NCBI RefSeq assembly: GCF_014489535.1
Contig: NZ_CP060783.1
Coordinates: forward strand, 186,001-250,000
Length of the DNA stretch: 64,000 nt
From: Diaphorobacter aerolatus
GTDB taxonomy: Bacteria; Pseudomonadota; Gammaproteobacteria; Burkholderiales; Burkholderiaceae_C
Reading direction: 5' to 3'
Positions 45,363 to 54,335 of the stretch are shown here, one piece after another. The translations under genes and the position numbers were made by a program. The notes below the pieces were generated by a model. The model searched no databases, was not told the origin of the DNA, and worked only from the letters and a program-made list of their open reading frames with translations. How positions within the stretch are numbered: position 1 is the first letter of the stretch; the number at the start of each line of letters is the position of its first letter.

Positions 45363-46036
45363 GGCGTGCCGTCGGCCGGATGGTGGCCGAGCCGGTAGCC
45401 CATGCCGCGCACGGTTTCGATGTGATCGCGACCGAGCTTGCGGCGAAGGCGGCTGATGAAGACTTCGAGCGTGTTGCTGTCGGTCGAATTGTCGAAACTG
45501 TAGAGGGCATCCTGCAGATGCTCGCGCGAGTGGTTGCGTTCGGGGCGCGTGGCCATCACGCGCAGCAGCGCCCATTCCTTGGGTGTGAGCGGAATCGGCA
45601 CGCCCGCGCGCAAGACCTGCTCGCGGCCAAGATCGATCTGCAGATCACCGAGTTGCAGCACCGGCTGGTTGGCCGCACTGCGCCTGCGCTCGACGGCGCG
45701 CAGGCGCGCCAGAAGCTCCGCCGGGTCGTAGGGCTTGACGAGGTAGTCGTCCGTTCCCGCATCCAGTCCGCGAATGCGGTCGCTGACCTGATCGCGGGCG
45801 GTCAACGCGATGACGATCGGTCGATCCGCCAGCGCGCGAATCTGCGGCAGCAGGCTCAGTCCGTCGCCATCGGGCAAGTGCAGATCGAGCAACACGGCCG
45901 CGTATTGCGTGGTGGCGAGCGCCGTTCGTGCCAGCGAAAGTTGCGGTACCGCATCCACGACAAAGGCCTTGGCGTGCAGGTATCCGCAGACCGCTTCGGA
46001 GAGCGCTGGATCGTCTTCGACAAGCAGGACACGCAT
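45359..46036 (-). CDS. OmpR-family response regulator (PmrA/QseB-like)
   Basis: A 225-residue regulator. The receiver (residues 1-115) has the phosphorylated D51 in LLDLHLPDGDG, the acidic pair E7-D8-D9 and Lys in DDYLVKPYDP. The winged helix (about 130-225) includes PLTPKEWALLRVMATRPERN and LEVFISRLRRKLGRDHIETV. It is cotranscribed with the kinase gene and divergent from the PAP2-eptA pair. A direct repeat GTTCAG-N5-GTTCAG in the shared promoter region is a candidate binding site. Confidence 0.92.
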   Translation of the reverse strand: MRVLLVEDDPALSEAVCGYLHAKAFVVDAVPQLSLARTALATTQYAAVLLDLHLPDGDGLSLLPQIRALADRPIVIALTARDQVSDRIRGLDAGTDDYLVKPYDPAELLARLRAVERRRSAANQPVLQLGDLQIDLGREQVLRAGVPIPLTPKEWALLRVMATRPERNHSREHLQDALYSFDNSTDSNTLEVFISRLRRKLGRDHIETVRGMGYRLGHHPADGTP

Positions 46037-46112
46037 GGGTTTTCGCAGGGCTGAGAAAGGGTTGAAAGGGCGGGAAACGACACAAGTGTATGGCAGTGAT
46101 GAATTTGGTTAC

Positions 46113-46129
46113 GTTCAGCAATTGTTCAG
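46113..46129. promoter_or_regulatory. Direct repeat, candidate response-regulator operator
   Basis: GTTCAG occurs at 46113-46118 and 46124-46129, an 11-base period that matches one helical turn and the tandem half-sites used by OmpR/PmrA-type winged-helix regulators. It lies in the 142-base region between the response-regulator gene and the PAP2-eptA pair. Confidence 0.5.
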
Positions 46130-46178
46130 GTCACCGCACTAGCCTGACGGTCTTGTTCAAACGTCTTTGCTTCACTCG

Positions 46179-46892
46179 ATGCCTGCCTGGAATCCTCGTC
46201 GCCTTCTCGGGTTGACTGTCTTTTTGTTTTTGTTGATTGCGCTTTGGGATTTCTCAGGTCTGGATTTGCCAGCGGCGCGCCTGTCGGGCTCGCTCACGGG
46301 GTTCGCGTTTCGCAGCAATCACGCCTTCGTGCTCGCGTTTCATGAAATTCCGCGCACGCTGAGCAGCCTGCTGGTCGCGGCCTTGCTGATCGGAATATTC
46401 AAGCCCTGGGGCTTTCTCAAGCGCGCGACGCGTGCACAGCGCATTCAGCTCGCGTTGAGCGTATTGCTCGCAATGTTGCTGATCACCTCGCTCAAACATT
46501 TCAACGCGACAAGCTGCCCCTGGGATCTGCGCGAGTTTGGTGGCAACGCGCTGTATGTCTCGCACTGGGCGTTCGGTGTGAACGACATGGGACCGGGACA
46601 TTGCTTTCCCGCAGGACATGCATCTTCCGCGTTCGGGTTTCTGGCGGGCTGGTTTGTGCTGCGCCGCGTCGATACAACCATCGCATCGCGGTGGCTTGTG
46701 AGCGTATTGCTCATCGGTCTGGTGCTTGGCATCTCGCAGCAGATGCGCGGCGCGCACTACATGAGCCACACGCTCTGGACCGCGTGGATCTGCTGGACCT
46801 TCGGGCTGCTGGTTGATCTCGCGAGTCGGGCGCTTTCGACAAGAAGCACCACACCCACATTGCGCATTGCCGAGGGAGAGGCACAAGCATGA
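46179..46892 (+). CDS. PAP2-family membrane phosphatase
   Basis: A 237-residue inner-membrane phosphatase of the type 2 phosphatidic acid phosphatase superfamily. The three catalytic motifs are partly visible: K-x6-RP-like KHFNATSCPWDL, PSGH-like CFPAGHASSAFGF with the proton-donating His, and the nucleophile His in MRGAHYMSHTLWTAW (R-x5-H-x3-[T/D]). The five to six helices begin at LLGLTVFLFLLIALWDFSGL. Such enzymes remove phosphate from undecaprenyl-diphosphate or phosphatidic acid. The stop overlaps the eptA-type start. PAP2 genes also accompany mcr genes, where they may recycle lipid by-products. Confidence 0.85.
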   Translation: MPAWNPRRLLGLTVFLFLLIALWDFSGLDLPAARLSGSLTGFAFRSNHAFVLAFHEIPRTLSSLLVAALLIGIFKPWGFLKRATRAQRIQLALSVLLAMLLITSLKHFNATSCPWDLREFGGNALYVSHWAFGVNDMGPGHCFPAGHASSAFGFLAGWFVLRRVDTTIASRWLVSVLLIGLVLGISQQMRGAHYMSHTLWTAWICWTFGLLVDLASRALSTRSTTPTLRIAEGEAQA

Positions 46893-48616
46893 ACACCGCT
46901 CATATCGGCATATCCGCCTCGAATTCGCATTCGATCCGGCCTGGAAACTGGCTGCGCCGTATCGACGACTGGTTCTCCACGCCGCTGTCGGCACAGCGCA
47001 TCGTGATCTATCTGGCGCTCTATCTGGTGTTTGCCGCGAACTGGCCGTTGTGGTTTCAGTTGCAGCGCATCGGCAGCACCCCAGGGGTATTTGTGCGTAC
47101 CGCCGTCGTCCTCGGTCTGCTGAACGCCTGTGCGCTCGTCGCTATCCTGGCCTTCACCGCCTGGACCCGCTACATGAAGCCGCTGTGGCTTGCCGTGGTG
47201 CTGGTGGCGGCGCTCTCGCAGTACTACATGCTGAACTACAGCGTGGTGATGGACCCGGGCATGATGGGCAATGTGTTGCAGACCGATGCGCATGAAGTGG
47301 CCGATCTGCTCGGCTGGCATTTGTTTGTGGCGCTGGCACTGGTGATGGTCATTCCGCTGTGGTGGCTGGTGCGCGTTCGGATTCCCGCCATGTCGCCCCT
47401 GCGCCAGATGCTGCGCAACGTGCTGCTGATCGTCGCGTCGCTGGGCATCGCCGCCGTGATTGTCGCGACGATGTCGCGCGATCTCGGGCCGCTGATGCGC
47501 AATCATCCCCAGTTGCGCTACCTGCTCAACCCGATTGCAAGCCTGTATTCCAGCAGCGCGGTGGTGATCCGGCCACTTTTCACGCACACGAAGAAGCTCA
47601 TCTCGATGGGCGGTGGAGCAGCGCTCGGCGCAAGCTATGCGGCGCAGACCAAACCCCTGCTGTTCGTGCTGGTGGTCGGCGAGACCGGGCGTGCGGATCA
47701 TTTCGGGCTCAACGGATACGCGCGCAATACCACGCCCCAGCTCGCCACACGCAACGTCTTCAACTGGACCAACGTCAGGTCCTGCGGCACGAGCACGCTC
47801 GCATCCGTGCCCTGCATGTTCTCGCCTCTTGGCAAGAAGGATTTCGAATCGCGCAAGGACGACTACGAAACCCTGCTCGACGTCGCCCAGGCCGCAGGCC
47901 TTGGCGTGCTTTGGATAGACAACCAGTCGGGCTGCAAGGGCGTATGCGACCGGGTTCCGCATGTCTCGGCGTCCACGGATCTGACGGCCAGCCAGCGCAA
48001 GCAACTATGCGATGCGAGCGGCGAATGCCGCGATATGGCGATGCTCGAAAATCTGCAGCAGCGCCTCGATGCGATTCCCGCAGAGAAGCGCAGCAAGGGC
48101 ATCCTGCTGGTCTTTCACCAAATGGGCAGCCACGGCCCGGCCTACTCCAAGCGCTCGTCGCTCGAATCCAAGCGTTTCACGCCCGAGTGCAAGACCGAGG
48201 TGTTGGCCGACTGCGCGCATTCCGAGTTGATGAACGCCTACGACAACTCCATCGTCGAAACAGACCGCTTTCTCGGCGCCACCATCGACTGGCTCAAGAC
48301 CGCATCGAGCCGCTATGACACGGGCATGCTGTATCTGAGCGATCACGGAGAATCGCTCGGCGAGTACGGCCAGTTCCTGCACGGCCTGCCATACAGCATG
48401 GCCCCCGATGTGCAAAAGCACGTGCCGATGGTGAGCTGGCTTTCGCCGTCTTTCGCAGGACGCGAGCAACTGTCCGTTGGCTGCCTGCGCGGCACGGCCG
48501 ATGCACCCTACACACACGACAATCTCTATCACTCGATGCTTGGCCTGCTCGACGTGCGTTCGCCCAGTTACCAGTCCGGCATGGATCTGTTCGCCAAGTG
48601 CAAAGGTGCGGCATAG
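46889..48616 (+). CDS. eptA: Lipid A phosphoethanolamine transferase, EptA/MCR family
   Basis: A 575-residue enzyme with an N-terminal five-helix membrane domain and a periplasmic sulfatase-fold catalytic domain. It transfers phosphoethanolamine from phosphatidylethanolamine to lipid A phosphates, which lowers binding of polymyxins. Zinc and nucleophile residues are present: E265 in VVGETGRADHFGLNGYARN, T303 in SCGTSTLASVPC, and D485-H486 in LSDHGESLGEYG. Cysteines 299 and 309 match a conserved disulfide, and more Cys pairs occur (GCKGVC, LCDASGEC). The usual GETxRA motif reads GETGRAD. It is coupled to the PAP2 gene and controlled from the region shared with the two-component pair. Confidence 0.93.
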   Translation: MNTAHIGISASNSHSIRPGNWLRRIDDWFSTPLSAQRIVIYLALYLVFAANWPLWFQLQRIGSTPGVFVRTAVVLGLLNACALVAILAFTAWTRYMKPLWLAVVLVAALSQYYMLNYSVVMDPGMMGNVLQTDAHEVADLLGWHLFVALALVMVIPLWWLVRVRIPAMSPLRQMLRNVLLIVASLGIAAVIVATMSRDLGPLMRNHPQLRYLLNPIASLYSSSAVVIRPLFTHTKKLISMGGGAALGASYAAQTKPLLFVLVVGETGRADHFGLNGYARNTTPQLATRNVFNWTNVRSCGTSTLASVPCMFSPLGKKDFESRKDDYETLLDVAQAAGLGVLWIDNQSGCKGVCDRVPHVSASTDLTASQRKQLCDASGECRDMAMLENLQQRLDAIPAEKRSKGILLVFHQMGSHGPAYSKRSSLESKRFTPECKTEVLADCAHSELMNAYDNSIVETDRFLGATIDWLKTASSRYDTGMLYLSDHGESLGEYGQFLHGLPYSMAPDVQKHVPMVSWLSPSFAGREQLSVGCLRGTADAPYTHDNLYHSMLGLLDVRSPSYQSGMDLFAKCKGAA

Positions 48617-48829
48617 CCCGCGCACCTCGAAATTTCGCGCGCTTATTGCCTACCTCGATTTATTGCCCAATGCAACAGTAGCCCGTACATGGCGCTTAAG
48701 GATTCGTGCACAGAGTCCTTTAGGTGCAAAAAGCTCTATGCATTCGTGAATATGTTCATGCGAAAAAGCAGGAACATTCCGTGATTCAATGCGGCCCTTC
48801 AGATCAACGATTCGGTTCGCCGACACGTC

Positions 48830-49879
48830 ATGCAGGGATTGTTCTCTTTCGCCCAGGGTTCTCGAAAAATCACATTGCCACGCGTGCGCCTGGCGTTGAC
48901 ACCCACGCCACTTGAGCCACTTGAAACCACCAGCGATAGGCTGGGTTTTTTCTTGAGCGCCAAGCGCGATGATCTGACCGGTCTTGCCTTGGGTGGCAAC
49001 AAGATAAGGCAGCTCGAGTACTACTTCGGAGCGGCTCGCGAGCAGGGCGCAACCACCATGCTGGTGACAGGCGCAATCCAGTCCAATTACACGCGAGCGG
49101 TCGCAGCGGCTTGCGCACGATTGGGCATGCGTTGCCATGTGCAACTTGAAAACCGCGTGCCAGGTATGAGCAGTGATGCCTATCGGGACTCTGGCAATGT
49201 GCTGTTGACCAGGCTCTACGGCGCAGAGGTCACTTACTTTGCTGGCGCTGATGACGAAGTGGCTGCCGATAAGGCCATTCATGCCGTAGCCAATCGCCTT
49301 CGCAACGCCGGGGAAGTTCCCTATCACATCTCACTCAAAGCAGACAGTGCCCCGCTTGGCAGCGTCGGGTATCTGCACGCTGCGCAGGAGCTGCTTGAAC
49401 AGCAACCGGACACGACGCATGTGGTGCTCGCCTCTGGCAGTGGACAGACACAGGCCGGATTGTTGACAGGCTTGCGCATGCTGGGCAGCGGTGCGCGCGT
49501 GTTTGGCGTGAGTGTTCGCCGCGCTCCGGGTGCACAGCGCGCGCGGGTCCTGTCCTACTGCCATACCCTGAGCGCGATGCTGGGAGTGGAGCCCGTAGTG
49601 CAGGAGTCGGACGTCCAAGTCTTCGAGGGTAACTTGAATACCGGCTATGGATTGCCCGAGGACGGGTTGATGGATTTCCTGCTTGGCGCAATGCGCCGCG
49701 AAGGACTCTTGCTTGACCCTGTCTACACAGGTAAAGCCTTCGCGGCAATTCCGAGGCTGAAGGAGCAAGGATATTTTTCGCCTCAGGCAAGAGTGGTTTT
49801 TCTTCATACCGGTGGATTGCCCGCCTTGTTCGCTTATGGCCCGGAATTCTTGTCGCGATTGAATCGGATCGACGCTTGA
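48830..49879 (+). CDS. D-cysteine desulfhydrase / ACC deaminase family protein
   Basis: A 349-residue PLP enzyme of fold type II. Residues LSAKRDDLTGLALGGNKIRQ hold the Schiff-base lysine, and TGAIQSNYTRAVAAAC holds the Ser and Asn of the catalytic set. SGSGQTQAGLLTGL is the phosphate-binding loop. The family includes D-cysteine desulfhydrase (DcyD, which makes pyruvate, H2S and ammonia) and ACC deaminase. The neighbour is an amino-acid binding protein, as with dcyD-fliY in Escherichia coli, which favours D-cysteine desulfhydrase. ATG 48830 is used; an alternative start is not obvious. Confidence 0.85.
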   Translation: MQGLFSFAQGSRKITLPRVRLALTPTPLEPLETTSDRLGFFLSAKRDDLTGLALGGNKIRQLEYYFGAAREQGATTMLVTGAIQSNYTRAVAAACARLGMRCHVQLENRVPGMSSDAYRDSGNVLLTRLYGAEVTYFAGADDEVAADKAIHAVANRLRNAGEVPYHISLKADSAPLGSVGYLHAAQELLEQQPDTTHVVLASGSGQTQAGLLTGLRMLGSGARVFGVSVRRAPGAQRARVLSYCHTLSAMLGVEPVVQESDVQVFEGNLNTGYGLPEDGLMDFLLGAMRREGLLLDPVYTGKAFAAIPRLKEQGYFSPQARVVFLHTGGLPALFAYGPEFLSRLNRIDA

Positions 49880-49938
49880 TTCGGGTCTTAACTCACATAT
49901 CGGGTAGTGGTTGAGTTATTTGAAAAGGAAAAATCATC

Positions 49939-50832
49939 ATGAAATTGCTTAGGAGCAGCCTTGTGCTTATGGGTTTTTGGGGCGCTGCTTGCCTGCACGC
50001 GCAGCCGACCAGCGAAACGCTGGCAAAAATCCAAAGCACCGGCAAAGTGGTCATGGGTGTGCTGGAAAGCTCACCGCCGATGTCCTATGCGATCGGCGCG
50101 GAGCGACGTTACGTTGGTTATCACGTGGAGCTTTGCGAGAAGGTGCTTGCGCGTATCGTGCCGAGCGCAAGAATCGAGTACCTGGCGCTCACGCCTCAGA
50201 ACACATTGCCCTTGGTGGCCAACGGTACGGCGGATATAGGCTGCGGCCCCAAGACCAACAACCTTGCGAGACAAAAGGAAGTTTCATTCGCCGTGACCAC
50301 CTATGTCAGTCAAGTGCGCATGGCTGTGCGTGCCGACTCGGGAATCACCTCGTTCAAGCAAATGGAAGGACGCGCCGTGGCCGCGTCCTCGGGAACCACA
50401 GCGGTTCAACTGCTGCGCAAGTTCGCCAAGGAGAACAACCTCAATCTCAACACTGTGCTGGGAAAGGATCAGTACGAGAGTTTTCTGATGCTTGAATCGG
50501 GTCGTGCAGACGCGTTTGCGATTGACGACAACCTGCTGGCCGGCTTGATCGCCGCCTCCAAAAATCCAGAGCGCTATCGGATTGTCGGTGAAGTGCTGGC
50601 CTCGGAACCCATCGCTTTGCTGCTGCGCCGCGAAGACCCGGGCTTCAAGAGGCTTGTCGATCAAACGTTGAGGGAGATGATGCAATCGGGCGAGGTTTCG
50701 CGCATCTATGACAAATGGTTCATGCAGCCCATTCCGCCGTCCAACCGCGCTCTGAATTTACCGATGAGCGATACGCTCAAGCAGTTGCTCAGGGAACCCA
50801 ACGACAAGCCTGCGGAAATTTACGCCCATTGA
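49939..50832 (+). CDS. Amino-acid ABC transporter substrate-binding protein (family 3)
   Basis: A 297-residue periplasmic binding protein of solute-binding family 3. The signal peptide spans about residues 1-21 (LLRSSLVLMGFWGAACLHAQ). IQSTGKVVMGVLESSPPMSY and VANGTADIGCGPKTNNLARQ resemble the glutamate/aspartate binder GltI. Ligand-type residues are in QVRMAVRADSGITSF and AASSGTTAVQLLRKF. ATG 49939 follows AAAAGGAAAAATC. No permease or ATPase genes follow. With the D-cysteine desulfhydrase gene next door, cystine or D-cysteine is a reasonable candidate, though GltI likeness points to acidic amino acids. Confidence 0.88.
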   Translation: MKLLRSSLVLMGFWGAACLHAQPTSETLAKIQSTGKVVMGVLESSPPMSYAIGAERRYVGYHVELCEKVLARIVPSARIEYLALTPQNTLPLVANGTADIGCGPKTNNLARQKEVSFAVTTYVSQVRMAVRADSGITSFKQMEGRAVAASSGTTAVQLLRKFAKENNLNLNTVLGKDQYESFLMLESGRADAFAIDDNLLAGLIAASKNPERYRIVGEVLASEPIALLLRREDPGFKRLVDQTLREMMQSGEVSRIYDKWFMQPIPPSNRALNLPMSDTLKQLLREPNDKPAEIYAH

Positions 50833-50895
50833 GTCGTAACGGGCCTCAGCAGACCAGCGCGGAATCGGGCGGTCTGCGCTCTCCCATGCCTTCGC

Positions 50896-51489
50896 TCAGA
50901 CCTTTTTATCGCGCGGCACGCGGCCCATGGTGAAGAACTCGGGGTTGGGCGGCATGTCCGAGAAGCTCGCCAGGCGGTTGGACAGCCCGAAGAACGCGGT
51001 GATCGCAGCGATGTCCCAGATGTCTTCGTCGTCGAAGCCATGTGCGTGCAGCGGCGCGAAATCGGCGTCGTTGATCTCATGCGCGCGGTTGCAGACCTTC
51101 ATTGCGAAGTCGAGCATGGCGCGCTGGCGTTCGGTGATGTCGGCCTTGAGATAGTTCACCGCAACCTGGTCGGCGACGAGTGGCTTCTTTTCGTAGATGC
51201 GCAACAGTGCACCATGCGCGACCACGCAGTACAGGCATTGGTTGGCGGCGCTGGTGGTGGTGACGATCATCTCGCGATCACCCTTGGTGAGGTGGCTTGT
51301 GCGGCCCACGCTTTCCGGGTCCATGAGCGCATCGTGGTAGGCAAAGAATGCGCGCCATTCGGCAGGGCGGCGCGCAAGAGCGAGGAATACGTTAGGCACA
51401 AAACCGGCCTTTTCCTGCACCGCGAGAATCTTGCTCTTGAGATCGTCGGGCAGGGTGTTCAGATCGGCGAGAGGGTAGCGTGCGGCCAT
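50896..51489 (-). CDS. Peroxidase-related AhpD-like protein
   Basis: A 197-residue carboxymuconolactone decarboxylase / AhpD-fold protein of the peroxidase-related group. The redox centre is in NQCLYCVVAHGALLRIYEKK, with Cys-x2-Cys and a following His as in AhpD (CxxC-x3-H). ATG 51489 follows AAGGAGACC at good spacing. The C-terminal part GLSNRLASFSDMPPNPEFFT is typical of this subgroup, seen near alkyl hydroperoxide defence genes elsewhere. It is monocistronic here, on the opposite strand from the amino-acid binding protein. Confidence 0.88.
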   Translation of the reverse strand: MAARYPLADLNTLPDDLKSKILAVQEKAGFVPNVFLALARRPAEWRAFFAYHDALMDPESVGRTSHLTKGDREMIVTTTSAANQCLYCVVAHGALLRIYEKKPLVADQVAVNYLKADITERQRAMLDFAMKVCNRAHEINDADFAPLHAHGFDDEDIWDIAAITAFFGLSNRLASFSDMPPNPEFFTMGRVPRDKKV

Positions 51490-51577
51490 GGCTGAGGTCT
51501 CCTTCGTGTTGCGTGGGTTCGATGCGATGACGCGAGCATAGCGCGGCGCGTCGCTCGGCCTCGTGGGTGGGTCTGAA

Positions 51578-52366
51578 TCAAGTCGCGTGCGGCCAGAACG
51601 GGCGTTGGATGGCAACGAACGCAGCCATCGCGTCGTTCAATCCTTTCAGCCCGGAGCCGCTTGCGGGCTCGAGCAACGTGAGTGCGAGTTGGGCTGCCTC
51701 CAAGGTGCTGAGCTGGTGCGCCTCGTGCGCCTTGCGGATGGCATAGCGCGACGGTGGCGGATCGTTGAGCGCGAGCCTTGGCAGCCGTTGCAGTTGCGCG
51801 TGTGCGGCCACCAGTTGGCGGCTCTTGCGCCAGGTTGCGTCGATGAGGACGAGACGCACGCGCGCTCCGGTGGCGGTCTTTGGCATCGAAACGCCGCCTG
51901 TTCCCGGATACAGCAGCAGCGTGTGTTCGGGCGGCGGCTGGTCGCCCCAGGCGCAAAACAGCGCATCGTTGAGCACGTGGTCGTCGAAGCGGGTGCCAGA
52001 CAGCAGGCGGCTGCCCGGCAGGCAGAGATGCAGCAATCGTCCGGTGTTCTTGGCGTGTCGGGCTTCGTCGGGGTGCATCAGGATCAGGACTTCCGTCGTC
52101 ACGCGCACCGGGCGCACAGCACCGCAGATGCAGGACGTGGTCGGTCGCAGGCATTGTGCGCAGATGGGTCTGCGTGGCGAGGGGGAAAACGGGGTCTCGG
52201 ACAAATGGCGGAGGGACAATGGAACAGCGACGACGGTAGCGGCATTTTGGCATTGCGCATGGAATGCCCGCAACAAGCCGTGTCGCACCGAAGCATGATC
52301 GGTTTTTCGGTTGTGAGAGGTGATTTTGATAGAGATCGCTAAACTGTGAAACTGAGTTACATCCAA
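51578..52366 (-). CDS. tapT: DTW-domain tRNA-uridine aminocarboxypropyltransferase
   Basis: A TapT/DTW-domain protein that uses S-adenosylmethionine to add an aminocarboxypropyl group to a tRNA uridine. The name-giving motif is LIDATWRKSRQLVAAH. An N-terminal zinc-knuckle-like segment has ICAQCLRPTTSCIC, and YPGTGG lies before the DTW part. The stop is 51578. The start is not settled: the frame begins at a TTG at 52366, but the region before residue about 55 is not family-like, so a shorter form starting near 52204 is likelier. The gene is divergent from NDH-2. A start with no ATG in the right place may reflect an uncorrected base error. Confidence 0.8.
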   Translation of the reverse strand: MDVTQFHSLAISIKITSHNRKTDHASVRHGLLRAFHAQCQNAATVVAVPLSLRHLSETPFSPSPRRPICAQCLRPTTSCICGAVRPVRVTTEVLILMHPDEARHAKNTGRLLHLCLPGSRLLSGTRFDDHVLNDALFCAWGDQPPPEHTLLLYPGTGGVSMPKTATGARVRLVLIDATWRKSRQLVAAHAQLQRLPRLALNDPPPSRYAIRKAHEAHQLSTLEAAQLALTLLEPASGSGLKGLNDAMAAFVAIQRPFWPHAT

Positions 52367-52384
52367 ATTTCACTGGAGGCATGA

Positions 52385-53664
52385 ATGCACTACGACATCG
52401 TGATTGTGGGTGGAGGTGCAGGCGGGCTGGAGCTTGCGGCGCAGTTGGGACGCAAGCTGGGCAAGAGCCTGGGTGGCGAACGCGTGCTGCTCATCGACAA
52501 GTTTCCTTTTCATATCTGGAAGCCGACGTTGCATGAGGTGGCTGCGGGCACGCTCGACGCGCATCAGGAGGGCCTGTCGTACACGGTGCTGGCGCGCCGC
52601 AACCACTTCAGCTTCACCATGGGCGAGTTCTCCGGCCTTGATGCGCAGCGCAAGAGCATCACGCTTGCGGCGATTCAAAATCCCGAGGGCGAAGAGATCG
52701 TGCCGTCACGCATCATCAGTTTCAAGCGCCTGGTGCTGGCGCTCGGGAGCGGATCCAATTCGTTCGGCACGCCGGGTATCGAGAATGCCTACCTGCTCGA
52801 GAACGTGCGCGACGCGCAGCGCTTTCATCAGGATTGGCTCAGCGAGAGCGCGCGCGCATCGTTTTCGAGTGAGCGCGTTCTCTCCATCGCGATTGTCGGC
52901 GCGGGGGCCACGGGCGTGGAGCTGTCGGCCGAGCTGCTGGAGGCCTATGCCGCCTTGCTGGAGAGCCTTGGCAGCAACCAGCGCTTTCGCCTCGACATCA
53001 CGCTGGTGGAGGGCGGTGACCGGATTCTCGGTGGCTTGCCGCCAAAAATCTCGGAACAGGCGACAATTGCACTCAAGCGCAAGCAGGTGAAGGTGTTGGT
53101 GAACACGCGCGTTCAGGAGCTGCGAAAAGGATTGCTGATCACCTCGGCCGGAGACATCGCCGCCGACATGATCGTCTGGGCCGCAGGCATCAAGGCTGCG
53201 GATTCCAACGCGCAACTCGGGCTTGAGGTGAATCGCCTCAACCAGTTCGTGGTCGATGACCGTTTGCGCACCAGCGTTCCGGAAATCTACGCACTTGGCG
53301 ACTGCGCCGCAGCGCCGTGGGTCGATGGCAAGACCGTCCCGGCACGCGCCCAGGCAGCGCACCAGCAGGCAAGCTATTTGGCCAAGATGTTTGGCGCGAT
53401 GCTCAATGAGCAGGAAGTGGATGAGCCTTACGTCTATCAGGACTTTGGCTCGCTGGTGTCACTCGGGACAACAAGGGCGTCGGAAATCTGATGGGCGGTC
53501 TGGCGGGCAAGAATTTCTTCGTCGAAGGGCTGATCGCCAAGTGGATGTATATCTCGCTTCACCTGATGCATCACAGGGCGATTCTGGGCACGGGCAAGAC
53601 CGCCGTGCTGGCCTTGGCGCGCCTGCTGCAGCAGCGGGTGTCGGGGCGCATGAAGCTGCATTGA
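52385..53664 (+). CDS. Type II NADH:quinone oxidoreductase NDH-2 (frameshifted)
   Basis: A 426-residue single-subunit NADH dehydrogenase that passes electrons to quinone without pumping protons. The FAD motif IVIVGGGAGGLELAAQLG starts at residue 5 and the NADH motif SIAIVGAGATGVELSAELLE lies in the middle; IYALGDCAAAP is the second FAD segment. The frame breaks at GGG 53465-53467. One added G gives SLGDNKGVGNLMGGLAGKNF, and the C-terminal membrane-anchoring region (FFVEGLIAKWMYISLHLMHH) reaches stop 53664. The start ATG 52385 follows CACTGGAGGC. Confidence 0.93.
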
Positions 53665-53685
53665 GCGCAGCGCGGCGAGCGGGCT

Positions 53686-54231
53686 TTAGCCAACGAGCAG
53701 TTTCTGCACCAGATCGGCGGCGGTGGATGCGCCATATTTGCGCATCAACCGCGCGCGGTAGATCTCGACGGTGCGATGGCTGATGTCGAGCGCCTTGCCG
53801 ATTTCCTTGGAGGTCATGCCATCGAGCAGACGCGCGGCGACCTCGCGTTCGCGCCCCGTGAGTTCGGCCTTGACCGGACGTTCCTCGCTCAGGTCTTCGA
53901 AGCTCCAGATGCCCGAGGCGTGCGGGTCGTCGCGGTTCAGCGCGCGGCCCGAAACATGGCACCAGAAGACTTCGCCGCTCGCGCGTTTCATGATGCGATT
54001 GTCTGCGTAGCGGCCGTGCGCGTTGAGAATAGGTTCCATGCGTTTGCCCAGACGCTCGTATTCGTCTACGCTTGGATAGAGAATGCTGAACGACTGGCCG
54101 ATCAGCAGCTCACGGGATGCGCCGAACATCTCGCACACATGACGATTGCAGTCCACCATGACCCGGTTGCGCGAAATCACGAGGCCCACCGGTGCCATTT
54201 CGAAAGAGAGTCGGTAATCTGCAATATCCAT
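53686..54231 (-). CDS. PAS-domain LuxR-type regulator
   Basis: A 181-residue regulator with an N-terminal PAS domain (about 5-115; MAPVGLVISRNRVMVDCNRH, then MKRASGEVFWCHVSGRALN) and a C-terminal GerE/LuxR helix-turn-helix (LTGREREVAARLLDGMTSKE, then ISHRTVEIYRARLMRKYGA). There is no receiver domain. It is divergent from the CoA-transferase pair, whose start lies about 100 bases away, so it may control them. A small ligand or cofactor sensed by the PAS domain is likely but unknown. The start is ATG 54231. Confidence 0.9.
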   Translation of the reverse strand: MDIADYRLSFEMAPVGLVISRNRVMVDCNRHVCEMFGASRELLIGQSFSILYPSVDEYERLGKRMEPILNAHGRYADNRIMKRASGEVFWCHVSGRALNRDDPHASGIWSFEDLSEERPVKAELTGREREVAARLLDGMTSKEIGKALDISHRTVEIYRARLMRKYGASTAADLVQKLLVG

Positions 54232-54335
54232 GCTGTGTTCGTGCGCCTGCCGTGTTTGTATCTACGAAAAACTACTTATGTGAATACGTAGTATCGTAGC
54301 GCATTCCAGATTCATTCCCCTTTCAGGAGACAACA

